Numbered from the stretch's first letter, positions 55,583 through 64,000 are shown. The stretch: DNA of 64,000 bases from Desulfobacter sp. (GCA_028768545.1 CP054838.1:568727-632726); one strand, 5' to 3'. Numbers and translations: made by a program. The notes: generated by a model from the letters alone, not told the origin.

Positions 55583-56012
55583 TCATAAGTCTTCTCCTTT
55601 GAGGTCGTCCAGATTCTGCTGGATTCCCAGGATCTGAGAAATTTTTTTTTGAGCTTCAATGATGAGTTCCGCCTGCTTTAGCTTGTGCTCTAATTTGAAT
55701 TTCTCTTTTTGAAGTCTGGCGACCTCTATGGCCAATGGGTTAAATTTGATGAATAAAGGCCTTCTCTTCGAAGAATCTTGCCGATCCCTCCGATTTCGGT
55801 ACAATTTTCAATCTCTTGGAGAATACGCAGTTTATAAGAAGCAACGAATCTACGCCGGGGTTTTTTTCAGGTACTTCAGGATCAGGGATTGAATCCTGGC
55901 TCCCCAAGGAGGCCCCAATTCCAGTCGCCCTATGGGCTCCTTCCATTGGTGCCTCCTTGGGGGCTGCCTGTTTTTCGGACTCTGGTAGTGGGTTCATTTT
56001 TATCGGTTTCAT
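55583..56012 (-). pseudogene. IS3-family OrfA, degenerate
   Basis: The N-terminal extension (MKPIKMNPLPESEKQAAPKE) is intact. After VPEKNPG the frame is shifted by one lost A in a poly-A tract. A further segment of roughly 80 bases around the end of the helix-turn-helix is missing compared with copy 1. The coiled-coil end (VARLQKEKFKLEHKLKQAEL) remains in another frame. Confidence 0.85.
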
Positions 56013-56087
56013 ATAAGTATTGCCTTACCCGCCCTACACTAATTTATCAAGGGGTAAGTGTCTCACTCACATTGTCACAGAGGGCAG

Positions 56088-56544
56088 GGCAAAACAAAAA
56101 AAAGCAATACTCCACAAAGAGTTTAAAAGGCAAAAAGACAAACTTGAAAAGGATAAACTAAAAAATATATTTAACCTTATTACCATTTTTGAAAAAAGAG
56201 TGACAAATTCAGTTGCCTCATTAAAAGGGTTGAACAAAACCAAAAAGGAATACGACAACAGCGCTGCCAGACTGGAGGCTCAGATTCAGGCATTAACACC
56301 CAAAGTTGATTCAAAGGTTCTATCACTGGAACAACACTGGTTTGCCTGTCTTGACTGGGCCATGAATCAACCCCGTTCCGCTCAAATTGAAATTACAGGC
56401 AAGGCATTTCAATGCGCCTGGCTTGGAGGCGTTTTCTCAGGCATTGCCCTGGATAAAGACCACTTCTCTATCCGTGTCAAAGAAACCAGATCAGACCAAG
56501 CTCCCCCTAGAATGGAATTTGTTCAAAAGGGACCGTCTTCCTGA
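56088..56544 (+). pseudogene. FapA/DUF342 family protein, C-terminal part
   Basis: This continues the FapA frame after the IS3 element: a coiled coil (KEFKRQKDKLEKDKLKNIFN) and a C-terminal beta domain (QIEITGKAFQCAWLGGVFSG), as in the tail of DUF342 proteins. It ends at 56544. The frame upstream to 56020 is IS3 sequence. With the other pieces the original gene would code for about 750 residues. Confidence 0.7.
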
Positions 56545-56548
56545 TCTG

Positions 56549-57139
56549 TCAACGGTTTTGGGTTGAAAACAAAGGGGTGTGAACAGCGCCCGAGCGCGTA
56601 AGCCGGCTGTTGTACAGATCAATTGTCTGGACTGAAAACCGGGGTGAAAAAAAGGGGATGTCCTGGGAGAGGATCTCTTTGACCAGTCCAGGATGTACAG
56701 GCGCTTTGATCCGGGCCAGGGTCACATGGGGAACAAATTTTTCTCTCCCGGTTGTCACCCCCTGTTTATCGAGTTCCGCAGTCAAAGAATGATACAAGGG
56801 CTCCAGGACTTTGGAATCATCTTCAATCCCTGCCCAGAGCACCTTGGGTCTGGCCAGGCGTGGAAACGCACCCAGCCTGCCAAGGGCCAGTTCAAAGGGA
56901 AGCTGTTCTTTGACGGCAGTGTTCATGGCCCTTTTTATGAAAGGAATCTTCTTTTGAGACACATCCCCTAAAAATTTTAAGGTCAGATGGAAATTTTCAG
57001 GCGGTGCCCAGTTTGCTATAAACTTTTTGGATTTTAAATGGGATTGAATTGTCACAAGTTCTTGTTTAAAACCTTTGGGCAGGGAAACAGCAATAAAACA
57101 ACAAAGCCCAGGCCAGCCCATTCTATGAGACTGGCCCAT
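56549..57139 (-). CDS. thpR: RNA 2',3'-cyclic phosphodiesterase (LigT/ThpR)
   Basis: A 2H phosphoesterase that opens 2',3'-cyclic phosphates at RNA ends. The two HxTx motifs are seen as NFHLTLKFLGDV (residue ~48) and FVPHVTLARIKAP (~133). With ATG 57139, which overlaps the stop of the MoaD-like gene (TAAAATG arrangement), it has 196 residues, the usual size. A longer frame to 57274 would run through the MoaD-like gene. It converges with the FapA remnant. Confidence 0.9.
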   Translation of the reverse strand: MGQSHRMGWPGLCCFIAVSLPKGFKQELVTIQSHLKSKKFIANWAPPENFHLTLKFLGDVSQKKIPFIKRAMNTAVKEQLPFELALGRLGAFPRLARPKVLWAGIEDDSKVLEPLYHSLTAELDKQGVTTGREKFVPHVTLARIKAPVHPGLVKEILSQDIPFFSPRFSVQTIDLYNSRLTRSGAVHTPLFSTQNR

Positions 57140-57140
57140 T

Positions 57141-57422
57141 TTAGTTGTTTTTAAACCCGAGCAGCACCCGATACGGTCCGGGTGTACCGTGGGGGACAAA
57201 GGCAACCCGGTGATTGTCTTTGAGTTGGGTCGAAAGTTTTTTGACCCTTCCGTTGATAAAGACCACTTCCACATCCTCCGCCTTGAGCTGCATTTGGAAA
57301 ATCAAATCCCTGGCTGATGTGCCCGGGGCCACATCCATTTTAAGATTGGAAAATCCAAGCCCCCTGGCTTTGAGTTTTTTTTGTAAAAATGAAAAAGCAT
57401 TAAAGGTAATATTTGGCATCAT
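57141..57422 (-). CDS. MoaD/ThiS-like ubiquitin-fold protein
   Basis: A 93-residue beta-grasp protein. DVEVVFINGRVKKLSTQLKD followed by HRVAFVPHGTPGPYR matches the second half of MoaD/ThiS proteins. The C-terminus ends GFKNN and lacks the Gly-Gly used for sulfur transfer, so it may not be a sulfur carrier. Proteins of this kind lie near tungsten or molybdenum enzymes in anaerobes, but none is seen here. It is coupled to thpR. Confidence 0.75.
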   Translation of the reverse strand: MMPNITFNAFSFLQKKLKARGLGFSNLKMDVAPGTSARDLIFQMQLKAEDVEVVFINGRVKKLSTQLKDNHRVAFVPHGTPGPYRVLLGFKNN

Positions 57423-57544
57423 TTCACCTGATATAATTTTAGGGGCGATCCATCCGCCAGCAGTTTACCAAAATAAAAACAAATTCTCAAACCACTAATT
57501 CCGGATTGCAAAAACCTGTGGCCAAATTTTCTATTGGCTATATT

Positions 57545-57690
57545 TGACGATATTCCGACTGGTTGAGCCCTTCGGCAGCCCGATTGCCTCCCAAGGCAGA
57601 AATCTCCAGGAAATAGCCCCCTAAGGAGTTCATCCTTTCCGGCGAAAAGCAGACAAAGGACACAAAAAACTAGGTCGCTTGAGGGTGAAT
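57545..57690 (-). other. Hairpin-rich leader upstream of the MoaD-like gene
   Basis: On the minus strand several hairpins follow each other: AAGGA/TCCTT, CTCC/GGAG enclosing AGG/CCT, and TGCCT/AGGCA (57585-57598). They are followed by GGGCTGCCGAAGGGCTC. Most of the 320-base gap between the kinase and the MoaD-like gene is thus structured. It could be a regulatory RNA, but I could not match it with confidence to a known class. A short minus-strand frame here (57419-57697) looks non-coding. Confidence 0.3.
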
Positions 57691-57743
57691 CAGGCATTAC
57701 TTAAATCCATTGAAAAAATAAGGGGTTGGTCTATACTGTACAT

Positions 57744-59867
57744 ATGCGCCTTAGACTCATCATTTTAATATTGGCTGTATTTGCTTTTTTGTCCGCATCA
57801 ACAGGGGGGTGGCTCTATTATTTTTCCTATCGGGAGGCGGCCTTCCAAAAGACTGAAACCAGTGCCCTTTCAAGGTTAAACCTTTTAACCCGGCAGTTTT
57901 CCACCCATTTGTCCGAGCATATCAAGCCGGTAAAGACCTTGTCAGGAATCCGGGAAATGATAAGGGTTCTTGAAGATACAGATCTTGAAACCATTTACCA
58001 GGCCAACCGCTTCCTGGACCATTTCACCCAATCCATGGCATTGGATGTCAGTTACCTCATGGATAAACGAGGGATCACCCTCTGCTCTTCCAACAGAAAT
58101 GATGCAGATTCTTTTGTGGGCAATGATTTTTCATTTCGACCTTACTATAAAAAAGCCATTCAGGGCGAGCCTGCCACCTCTTTGGCACTGGGCACCACAT
58201 CGAGCAAACGGGGAGTATATTTCAGTCATCCAATTTACCGCAGACACAGCAAAGAAATATTAGGGGTGGCCGTGATAAAATCCTCTGTGGAATTCTTAGA
58301 ATCCGCTTTGGTTTCAAAATCAAAAGAGATACTATTGTTCGTTGACCCCAAAGGGATCATTTTCATGACCAACCAACCTGAATTCAGATTTAAACTGCTC
58401 TGGCCCCTTGATGAAGAGACCCTCAACTCCATTGCCGACTCAAGGCAGTTTGGCAACGGCCCCTGGAAATGGTCTGGTTTCAGAAAAGAAAAAAACCACC
58501 AGGTATTTGACCCCAAAAAAATTCAATATGTATTTGCCAGCCTGCCTGTTTCAAATTATCCGGGGTGGAACATCATTTCCCTAAGAAAACAAAAGGACAT
58601 CCAAAAACAAGTGACCCAGCCGTTTATAAAAATTATCGGCCCCATCGTGATTTTTATTTCCATCCTGGCAGGTGTTCTGGTCTTTGCACTCTACCAGATG
58701 GCAGCCAAAGAATTGTCCCAGCGCAAACAGGCCGAAAAACAATTAAAAATTTCTGAAAAAAGATACCGCAGAATTTATCATAAAACCCCTGTGATGCTTC
58801 ACTCCATAGATACCCAGGGAAGAATCATTCATGTCTCCGACCATTGGGTTGAGCAGATGGGATTTAAAAGAGACGAAGTCATTGGCAAACCGTTAACCCG
58901 CTTTTTTTCAAAGGCGTCTAAACAATATGCACTTGAAACCGTATTCCCCAAATTCTTCAGCACAAGGTTTTGCAAGGATATTCCCTATACCTATAAAAAA
59001 AAGAACGGGGAAAAAATGGAGACCCTCTTATCCTGTTACGGGGTTAAAGATGGAAATGGAAAAATCATCCGCTCCCTGGCGGTAAGTGTTGATGTTACAG
59101 AAAAAAACCGGGTTCAAAAAGACCTTGAAAAGGCAAAGGAAAAATTATCCTCCTACTCCCAGGATCTTGAAGGCCAGGTCAGGAGGCGTACGGCCCAGCT
59201 GGAATCAACCCAGGCCAGCCTTAAAAAACTATCCAAAAACATCATTGCCTCCCAGGAAAGGGAAAAGGAGCTTGTGGCAAGGGAGCTTCACGATCATCTT
59301 GGTCAGGTGCTGACCGCCCTTCGCATTGATGCGGTATGGGCTGAAAAACAATTGGCCCAGGTGAATGAAGAGGCCGAACAAAGGGCCCAGAAAATGAGCA
59401 GCCTGATTGAAAATACCATCCAGGATGTAAGAGATATGGCCTATCGGTTAAGGCCCAGGGTCCTTGACGATCTGGGATTGAGCGACGCCCTGGAATCCTT
59501 GGTTTCTGATTTTGAAAAACGGTCCAATGTATCCTGTGTCTTCCGCCATGATGAACTTCCGAAAATTGACAAAACCCTGGCAACTGCTCTATACAGAATA
59601 GGCCAGGAAGCTGTGACCAATTCACTTCGTCATTCCAAGGCCACCACCATTCTGGTCGAATTGAGAACAGATGCTGAAGGCATTGTCTTGACCATCCAGG
59701 ATAACGGGTGCGGATTTAGACCTGATACAAACAGAACCCGCCAGGGATTCGGCCTTGAAAGCATGAGGGAACGGGCCAATCTTTCCGGCGGAAAACTCAC
59801 CATTGATTCATTCCCGGGCAAAGGGACCTTTGTTACATGTAAAGTAAAGGCGAAAGGAGTATCATGA
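57744..59867 (+). CDS. Cache-PAS sensor histidine kinase (HisKA_3 type)
   Basis: The start ATG 57744 begins MRLRLIILILAVFAFLSAST, a membrane anchor, so the longer frame from 57726 is unlikely. A periplasmic Cache-like domain of about 240 residues follows (DVSYLMDKRGITLCSSNRND, GVYFSHPIYRRHSKEILGV). Then come a second helix (IIGPIVIFISILAGVLVFAL), a PAS domain (TPVMLHSIDTQGRIIHVSDH), a coiled coil and the HisKA_3 box with His near residue 516 (ARELHDHLGQVL). The ATPase domain has QEAVTNSLRHS, DNGCGFRP and GFGLESMRERA. It overlaps the following regulator by four bases. The arrangement resembles dicarboxylate-type sensors, which suits the nearby TRAP system. Confidence 0.94.
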   Translation: MRLRLIILILAVFAFLSASTGGWLYYFSYREAAFQKTETSALSRLNLLTRQFSTHLSEHIKPVKTLSGIREMIRVLEDTDLETIYQANRFLDHFTQSMALDVSYLMDKRGITLCSSNRNDADSFVGNDFSFRPYYKKAIQGEPATSLALGTTSSKRGVYFSHPIYRRHSKEILGVAVIKSSVEFLESALVSKSKEILLFVDPKGIIFMTNQPEFRFKLLWPLDEETLNSIADSRQFGNGPWKWSGFRKEKNHQVFDPKKIQYVFASLPVSNYPGWNIISLRKQKDIQKQVTQPFIKIIGPIVIFISILAGVLVFALYQMAAKELSQRKQAEKQLKISEKRYRRIYHKTPVMLHSIDTQGRIIHVSDHWVEQMGFKRDEVIGKPLTRFFSKASKQYALETVFPKFFSTRFCKDIPYTYKKKNGEKMETLLSCYGVKDGNGKIIRSLAVSVDVTEKNRVQKDLEKAKEKLSSYSQDLEGQVRRRTAQLESTQASLKKLSKNIIASQEREKELVARELHDHLGQVLTALRIDAVWAEKQLAQVNEEAEQRAQKMSSLIENTIQDVRDMAYRLRPRVLDDLGLSDALESLVSDFEKRSNVSCVFRHDELPKIDKTLATALYRIGQEAVTNSLRHSKATTILVELRTDAEGIVLTIQDNGCGFRPDTNRTRQGFGLESMRERANLSGGKLTIDSFPGKGTFVTCKVKAKGVS

Positions 59868-60502
59868 TCAAGGTATTGCTTGCAGACGACCATAGTATTG
59901 TCAGAGAGGGACTGCGAAAGGTACTTGAAGACGATAATGAAATCAGGGTGATCGCAGAAGCACCGGACGGAGAAACCGCATTTGACAAGGCCATGTCCCA
60001 GCACCCGGATGTGGCGGTAATTGACATCTCCATGCCGGGCATGGACGGACTTGAGGTGGTCACCCGAATGGCAGCCTATTGCCCGGAAATCCCGGTGCTG
60101 ATCCTGACCATGCACGAAGAAGAGCAATATGTCATCCGGGCCATTGAATCCGGGGCCATGGGATATGTGACCAAGCAGTCCGCCCCCGAGCAATTGGTTG
60201 CTGCGGTTAAAAAAATAAATGCCGGCGGCCGGTATTTAACGGAAAAGGCCAGCGAAGCCTTGGCGCTTCGGCTGATCCGGGGAAACAAAGATAAAAGCCT
60301 GACAGAGTCGTTGTCCATGAGGGAGTTGCAGGTATTGAGAATGCTTGCCACAGGCAGCACCAACCGTGAAATTGCAACGGCTTATAATATCTCTGTTAAA
60401 ACCGTAGACACCTATAGATCAAGGCTGCTTAAGAAACTGAATTTAAGAAATAATTCAGACTTATCCAGGTATGCCATTCAAAATAAACTAGTGGAGTTCT
60501 GA
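59864..60502 (+). CDS. NarL/LuxR-type response regulator
   Basis: This 212-residue partner of the kinase starts with an ATGA overlap. The receiver has VLLADDHSIVREGLRKVLED, phospho-acceptor Asp in VAVIDISMPGMDGLEV and Lys in YVTKQSAPEQL. The output is a LuxR helix-turn-helix (LSMRELQVLRMLATGSTNRE, IATAYNISVKTVDTYRSRLL). Its 3' end overlaps the convergent MarR gene by 15 bases. Confidence 0.95.
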   Translation: MIKVLLADDHSIVREGLRKVLEDDNEIRVIAEAPDGETAFDKAMSQHPDVAVIDISMPGMDGLEVVTRMAAYCPEIPVLILTMHEEEQYVIRAIESGAMGYVTKQSAPEQLVAAVKKINAGGRYLTEKASEALALRLIRGNKDKSLTESLSMRELQVLRMLATGSTNREIATAYNISVKTVDTYRSRLLKKLNLRNNSDLSRYAIQNKLVEF

Positions 60503-60976
60503 TTCAGACTTATTTTCCCGGCCGGGATGGTTTAAGCGTTCAAAATTGGCAAAAATCTTATTCAGGGTGGCCCGGCAGAGTTCCATTTCTTCAAAAGAGA
60601 TCTCCTGCTCCGCTTCCTTGAGCATTTCTTCCACCAAGTCGATAAGATCTTTTTTAAACGCCTTGGCCTTGTGGGTGAGATAGATCAATTTGCTGCGTTT
60701 GTCCCTGCGGTCGGGCACCCGCAATACAATATTTTTTTTTTCAAGAACGTTCAAAAGCCGGGTAATGGCAGCCTTATCTTTAACAGCAATCCTGGCCAGA
60801 GCCTGCTGGGTCTGACCATCTTTTCTGTAAAGATGAATGAGGATACTCCATTGTTCATAACTGATGTCAAATCCGGCATCCTGAAATTTTTTGGTCAGCC
60901 GTTTGATGATTGCCCGAGATGTCCGGCCCACAAGGTAACCAATGGATGAATCAATAACCCGATTATAATTGTCCAT
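60488..60976 (-). CDS. MarR-family transcriptional regulator
   Basis: The 162-residue winged-helix regulator has ISYEQWSILIHLYRKDGQTQ, the recognition helix region ALARIAVKDKAAITRLLNVL and the wing RVPDRRDKRSKLIYLT. Such proteins usually repress nearby or divergent genes and release DNA on binding small ligands. It lies downstream of the TRAP permease in the same direction but behind a terminator, so it has its own promoter. Confidence 0.93.
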   Translation of the reverse strand: MDNYNRVIDSSIGYLVGRTSRAIIKRLTKKFQDAGFDISYEQWSILIHLYRKDGQTQQALARIAVKDKAAITRLLNVLEKKNIVLRVPDRRDKRSKLIYLTHKAKAFKKDLIDLVEEMLKEAEQEISFEEMELCRATLNKIFANFERLNHPGRENKSESELH

Positions 60977-61109
60977 ATCTTATTTGTATTCTCTGTTTTT
61001 ATATCAGATCTAAGGCGTTTTATTTAGGACACTATGGACCAAAACGCATCTTAGGGCAACCCAAAATCCCTGGGCGGTTGAATTTACAGGCCTGATTTGA
61101 AGGAATCGC

Positions 61110-61146
61110 AAAAAAAACCTGCCGCCGGCTAAACCGCCGGGGCAGG
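61110..61146 (-). terminator. Terminator of the TRAP transporter operon
   Basis: On the minus strand CCTGCC and GGCAGG (61141-61146 with 61118-61123) close a GC-rich stem, with CCGGCGG/CCGCCGG-type pairing inside, followed by a run of eight T. It lies 38 bases after the permease stop. Confidence 0.88.
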
Positions 61147-61183
61147 CTAATTTACATCAGGACTGACAGACCCGGATAAAATA

Positions 61184-63079
61184 TCAGGATGCGGCCTTAT
61201 TTCCGAAAATCTTTTTCAGATAGTTGACCCAGATCCCGCTCAAAAACCATGAATAGGCCCAGGTGGCAAAAAAGATGGCCACAAATGCCTTTATAATATC
61301 CATGGAACTGCCGTCAAGGGAGAATCCCGGGACATATCCGAAAAGAAGGGGGCCCAGGTATAAAAATTTAGCAAATTTAAACGAGGTAAATGCCGTCTTC
61401 CACATATTGGCCTTGGCAATGGTCGCGCCTGCAAATGCGGCAATACATACCGGCGGTGTGATATTGGAATCCTGGGACAGCCAGTATACGATCATATGGG
61501 CGGCAATTTCATTGACCCCCAGATGGGTGAGGGCAGGTACTGCCACAACCGCAGTAATCAAATAGGCTGCTGTCACAGGGACCCCCATGCCAAGCACCAG
61601 GGAGGCAAGGGCCACCAGCATAATGGTCAGCAAAAGAGAGCCCCCGGCAAGTTCTATCATGATATCGGCAAAGGTCAGCACCAAACCGGAAAAGGTAAGC
61701 ACACCGATAATAATCCCGATAACCCCGACGGTTGCGCCGATTTTCAGGCTGTTTTCCGTGCCGGAACGCGCGGCATTTAAAAAATGAGTCAACCCGGGTC
61801 TGATCCACGCAGGATGTTTAACATACATGATGATTGATGCCAGAACACCGATGACAAGCCCGACCCACTGGGGTATTCCTCCATCATTACCCCCGATGGC
61901 AATATTGACCATAGAGATAAAAAATACCGATGTCACAATAAACGCCATGGTCAGATCCATGGGGGTCTCTCTTCTGACCCATGAGATATACACACAGGTG
62001 ACCAGGCCGATGATGGCAGAATATCCCGGAGAATAACCGGTGAGCATGAGTATGGTGATGGCAATGAGGGGAATGGTATAAAACCATTCATTTTTAAAAA
62101 TATATCCGGCTGAATGCTTGGATTTTTCACCCACAATATTATCTTTTTTGGCTTCGTAATGAACCATGCAGAAGACTGAGAAAAAATACATCAGGGCCGG
62201 GAAAATGGCCACCAGCATGATCTTGGAATAGGGGACGCCTGTGAGCTCTGCCATGATGAACCCGCCGGCCCCCATGATGGGCGGCATAAACATCCCGCCG
62301 ATGGAGGCTGCCGGTTCCACCCCGCCGGCCACATGGGGCTTGAACCCGGCTTTTTTCATCATGGGAATGGTGAACATCCCCGTGGAAACTGTATTGGCAA
62401 TGGCTGACCCTGAGATGGATCCAAAAAGCCCGGAGGCAATCACAGAGACCTTGGCAGGGCCGCCGATCTTGTGGCCTACCGCTGCCAGGGGCCAGTCAAT
62501 AAAAAATTTCTGAGCCCCGCATTTTTCCAAAAATGCCCCGAACAGGACAAAGAGAATCACATAGTTGGCAAGTACATTGGCCATGATGCCGAATACCCCG
62601 TCACTCTTGTAAAATATGGAAATGCACAGCTCGGTAAAAGGGGCGCCTGCGTGGGAGACCAGATCCGGGGCCAGGTATCCATAGACCCCGTATAACAGCA
62701 TCAGGGTGCCGAGGATTACAAAGACACTGCCCACCACCCGTCTTGCCAGCTCAATGCCGATCAGCACCCCGATGACGGCAAAGACCATGTCGATATGGGT
62801 TTCAGCACCGGTCCTGTAATTGATGACCTCAAACATGAAAATCCAGTAGCCAATGGAGACAAGGGATAGGACAATCAGGATATAATCAAGTATTCTCCCG
62901 ATTGTGGATTGGGATTTGTACAAAAGAAAGACAAGTAAATAGGTGATAATAACATATACCCCCCTGTGATACTGGGTGGCCATGGGTTGAACCACAGCGG
63001 CCCAGGAGTAAAAAACGACCAGGATTACCGAGCAGGCATCAAATATGATCTGCTCGAATCGATTGAGTTTTTCGTACAC
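61184..63079 (-). CDS. TRAP transporter fused permease (DctQ-DctM)
   Basis: A 631-residue membrane protein that joins the small (DctQ) and large (DctM) TRAP subunits, the form that works with TAXI binding proteins. The N-terminal 200 residues have four to five helices. The DctM part shows FGSISGSAIANTVSTGMFTI, GGVEPAASIGGMFMPPIMGA, LGMGVPVTAAYLI and DSNITPPVCIAAFAGA. It imports organic acids with sodium or proton flow. The substrate is not known. A hairpin separates it from the binding protein gene. Confidence 0.95.
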   Translation of the reverse strand: MYEKLNRFEQIIFDACSVILVVFYSWAAVVQPMATQYHRGVYVIITYLLVFLLYKSQSTIGRILDYILIVLSLVSIGYWIFMFEVINYRTGAETHIDMVFAVIGVLIGIELARRVVGSVFVILGTLMLLYGVYGYLAPDLVSHAGAPFTELCISIFYKSDGVFGIMANVLANYVILFVLFGAFLEKCGAQKFFIDWPLAAVGHKIGGPAKVSVIASGLFGSISGSAIANTVSTGMFTIPMMKKAGFKPHVAGGVEPAASIGGMFMPPIMGAGGFIMAELTGVPYSKIMLVAIFPALMYFFSVFCMVHYEAKKDNIVGEKSKHSAGYIFKNEWFYTIPLIAITILMLTGYSPGYSAIIGLVTCVYISWVRRETPMDLTMAFIVTSVFFISMVNIAIGGNDGGIPQWVGLVIGVLASIIMYVKHPAWIRPGLTHFLNAARSGTENSLKIGATVGVIGIIIGVLTFSGLVLTFADIMIELAGGSLLLTIMLVALASLVLGMGVPVTAAYLITAVVAVPALTHLGVNEIAAHMIVYWLSQDSNITPPVCIAAFAGATIAKANMWKTAFTSFKFAKFLYLGPLLFGYVPGFSLDGSSMDIIKAFVAIFFATWAYSWFLSGIWVNYLKKIFGNKAAS

Positions 63080-63123
63080 GGTTTGCCTTCCTATCTTGGT
63101 TAAACGATTTGGGAAAAATATTA

Positions 63124-63152
63124 GACAGGCCAGGAATCATTCCTGACCTGTC
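63124..63152 (-). terminator. Hairpin between TAXI and TRAP permease genes
   Basis: GACAGG (63124-63129) and CCTGTC (63147-63152) enclose CAGGAA/TTCCTG. On the minus strand it is followed by CTAATATTTTT. It probably stabilises the binding-protein transcript and reduces read-through to the permease. Confidence 0.6.
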
Positions 63153-63172
63153 TTGGGCCAGCCAGGGGAGAA

Positions 63173-64000
63173 TTATAATACCCCTTTATCTTTCCAGAAT
63201 TTCTCAGCACCCGGATGAAAGGGCGTCACAATACCGTCTGCCCCTGTTTTAACATCCATGTGTTTAAAGGTTTTTTTCTGGGCCTTCATATGGGCCAGGC
63301 CTTCATCGGAATAGATCAAAGAGAGCATTTTATAAACCGTGTCTGCAGAGACCTTGGCATTGGCCACCCAGAGGGCAGAGTCCTGGAAGGAAGGAGAATC
63401 GTAGTCTACGCCCTTGTAAGTATTGGTAGGCACAGCGAGTTTGGCAAAATAGGGATATTTTTCATAAAATCCTGAGGCCTTTGCATCTGCATCCAGGTTG
63501 ACCAGGGCGATCTCATTGGTCTGGGCAGCCATGATAACGGCGCCGGAAGGAAAGGCTGTGAACAGCCAGAAGGCATCAAGCTGTTTGTTGCCGAAGGCCT
63601 GGGCTGCATCGTTGTAGCCCATGGCGTTTCTTTCAATCTTATCCCAAACCCCCATGTGGCTGAAAAAAAGTTCGCAGTTGGCAAAGGCGCCGGAACCTGC
63701 GTTGCCCACACCCACTTTTTTGCCCACCAGATCTTTTACGCTGTTAATGCCGGAGCCTTTGCGGGTGACCAGCTGTCCGGGTGCGCCGTAAAGCCATGCC
63801 ACGGCCAGGACATCTTCATATTTTTTGGTATCATTTTTCATCATCCCGTTGCGCCCAAGATAAACATGACCTGAATAGACAACACTCATCTGCTGGCGAC
63901 CTAAATTGGTCTTTCTCAAATTTTCAACGGAACCTGCCGAAGACTGGGCCTGGACCTTGAACTCTTTAACTGCCTTCATGGGTTTAAATACCTGGATCCC
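63173..64000 (-). CDS. TAXI-family TRAP solute-binding protein, 5' end outside window
   Basis: The frame is open to the right edge, so the signal peptide and first 40 or so residues are missing. ATG 63979 is internal. The N-terminal part shows VQAQSSAGSVENLRKTNLGR, the TAXI pattern of GxSxENL. Further on are VTRKGSGINSVKDLVGKKVG and VGNAGSGAFANCELFF. It delivers an organic acid, often glutamate or a related compound in this family, to the fused permease next to it. Confidence 0.93.
   Translation of the reverse strand, partial: GIQVFKPMKAVKEFKVQAQSSAGSVENLRKTNLGRQQMSVVYSGHVYLGRNGMMKNDTKKYEDVLAVAWLYGAPGQLVTRKGSGINSVKDLVGKKVGVGNAGSGAFANCELFFSHMGVWDKIERNAMGYNDAAQAFGNKQLDAFWLFTAFPSGAVIMAAQTNEIALVNLDADAKASGFYEKYPYFAKLAVPTNTYKGVDYDSPSFQDSALWVANAKVSADTVYKMLSLIYSDEGLAHMKAQKKTFKHMDVKTGADGIVTPFHPGAEKFWKDKGVL

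Larger units (their letters stand above)
51589..55586 (-). pseudogene. IS3-family OrfB split into three pieces
   Basis: The pieces are 55586-54995, 53543-53265 and 51741-51589. After removal of both insertions and their duplicated bases the length is 1008 bases, exactly that of the intact orfB of copy 1, and the frame is open. The catalytic residues are normal here, including HADRGAS. So the gene was intact before IS256 E and ISKra4 entered. Confidence 0.9.
51549..56084 (-). mobile_element. IS3-family element copy 3 with two nested insertions
   Basis: The outer ends CGGAATGTGTCAATGAC (51549) and TTGTCACAGAGGG (to 56084) are flanked by CAG (51546-51548 and 56085-56087), a 3-bp duplication. 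Removing the element restores FHDRAKQKKA in the FapA frame. Inside are an ISKra4 element (51742-53264) and IS256 copy E (53544-54994), both with their own exact duplications. The IS3 copy is therefore the oldest of the three. Confidence 0.93.

Noticed and set aside
57545..57690. Glycine or molybdenum-cofactor riboswitch
   Set aside because: GGAGA and GCCGAAGGG recall the glycine aptamer, but the later CTCTCAGG block is missing. The molybdenum-cofactor motif also does not align in the right orientation.
57419..57697. 92-residue minus-strand frame before the MoaD-like gene
   Set aside because: Cys-rich random-looking product with no start signal. The region is dominated by hairpins.

Overview
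The window looks like a chromosomal segment of an anaerobic sulfate-reducing Desulfobacterota bacterium, probably a marine Desulfobacteraceae relative of Desulfobacula, Desulfobacter or Desulfotignum. This is inferred from gene content: TRAP/TAXI and branched-chain amino acid uptake, an anaerobic cobalamin pathway, an SOS operon of lexA2/imuB/dnaE2 type, NarL-type two-component pairs, and moderate GC with AT-rich spacers. It was not checked by any search.

Layout. 1-2964: the 3' part of gyrB and a cytidylate-kinase-like gene with a frameshifted tail. 2965-6337: an IS graveyard (half an IS4 element, and an IS6/IS26-like element with an ISL3 element nested in it) ending in a hydrolase remnant. 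6404-9077: a ferredoxin-like protein and an ammonium transporter with a sigma-54 promoter. 9543-16404: an SOS mutagenesis operon read leftward, lexA - DUF72 - imuB - dnaE2. Its dnaE2 is dead, from an IS256 insertion plus an internal deletion that removes the catalytic core. 16655-21592: a complete liv operon (G-K-H-M-F). 21682-25287: a truncated dCache-HAMP sensor, IS256 copy B, the front half of fetB, and fetA. 25385-29330: a cobalamin riboswitch followed by terminators and a DEAD-box helicase, a YIP1-like membrane protein and an IS3 element. 29720-32666: a two-component pair. 32709-37073: a possible GEMM riboswitch, a 49-residue gene, and a pile of IS4, IS6, IS3 and IS256 pieces. 37074-37398: the back half of fetB. 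37490-48192: a cobalamin-riboswitch-controlled operon for corrinoid uptake and anaerobic cobalamin synthesis (btuCDF-like, cbiL, a gate-domain membrane protein, cbiET, cbiF, cbiG, cbiH, cobO, cbiP). 48281-56544: one FapA/DUF342 gene broken by a frameshift, an amber codon and two insertions, the second of which carries two further nested elements. 56549-64000: thpR, a MoaD-like gene, a second two-component pair, a MarR regulator and a TRAP/TAXI transporter.

The strongest observation is structural. The window holds five IS256-family copies (A-E). The 8-bp target duplication of the insertion in fetB is now split between copy B (24298-24305) and copy C (37074-37081), which lie in opposite orientation. 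Rejoining the two fetB halves across that duplication restores the reading frame. This shows that about 11.3 kb (24298-35624) was inverted by recombination between the two copies. Exact duplications also let the order of several nested insertions be read. The genome appears to be in an active phase of IS expansion and gene decay.

I found no clear new defence system, CRISPR array, tRNA or rRNA. The items nearest to something undescribed are a DUF72 protein in the place where imuA usually sits in an SOS mutasome operon, a cobalamin riboswitch placed before an RNA helicase, an uncharacterised gate-domain membrane protein inside the B12 operon, and a possible c-di-GMP riboswitch with no gene behind it.
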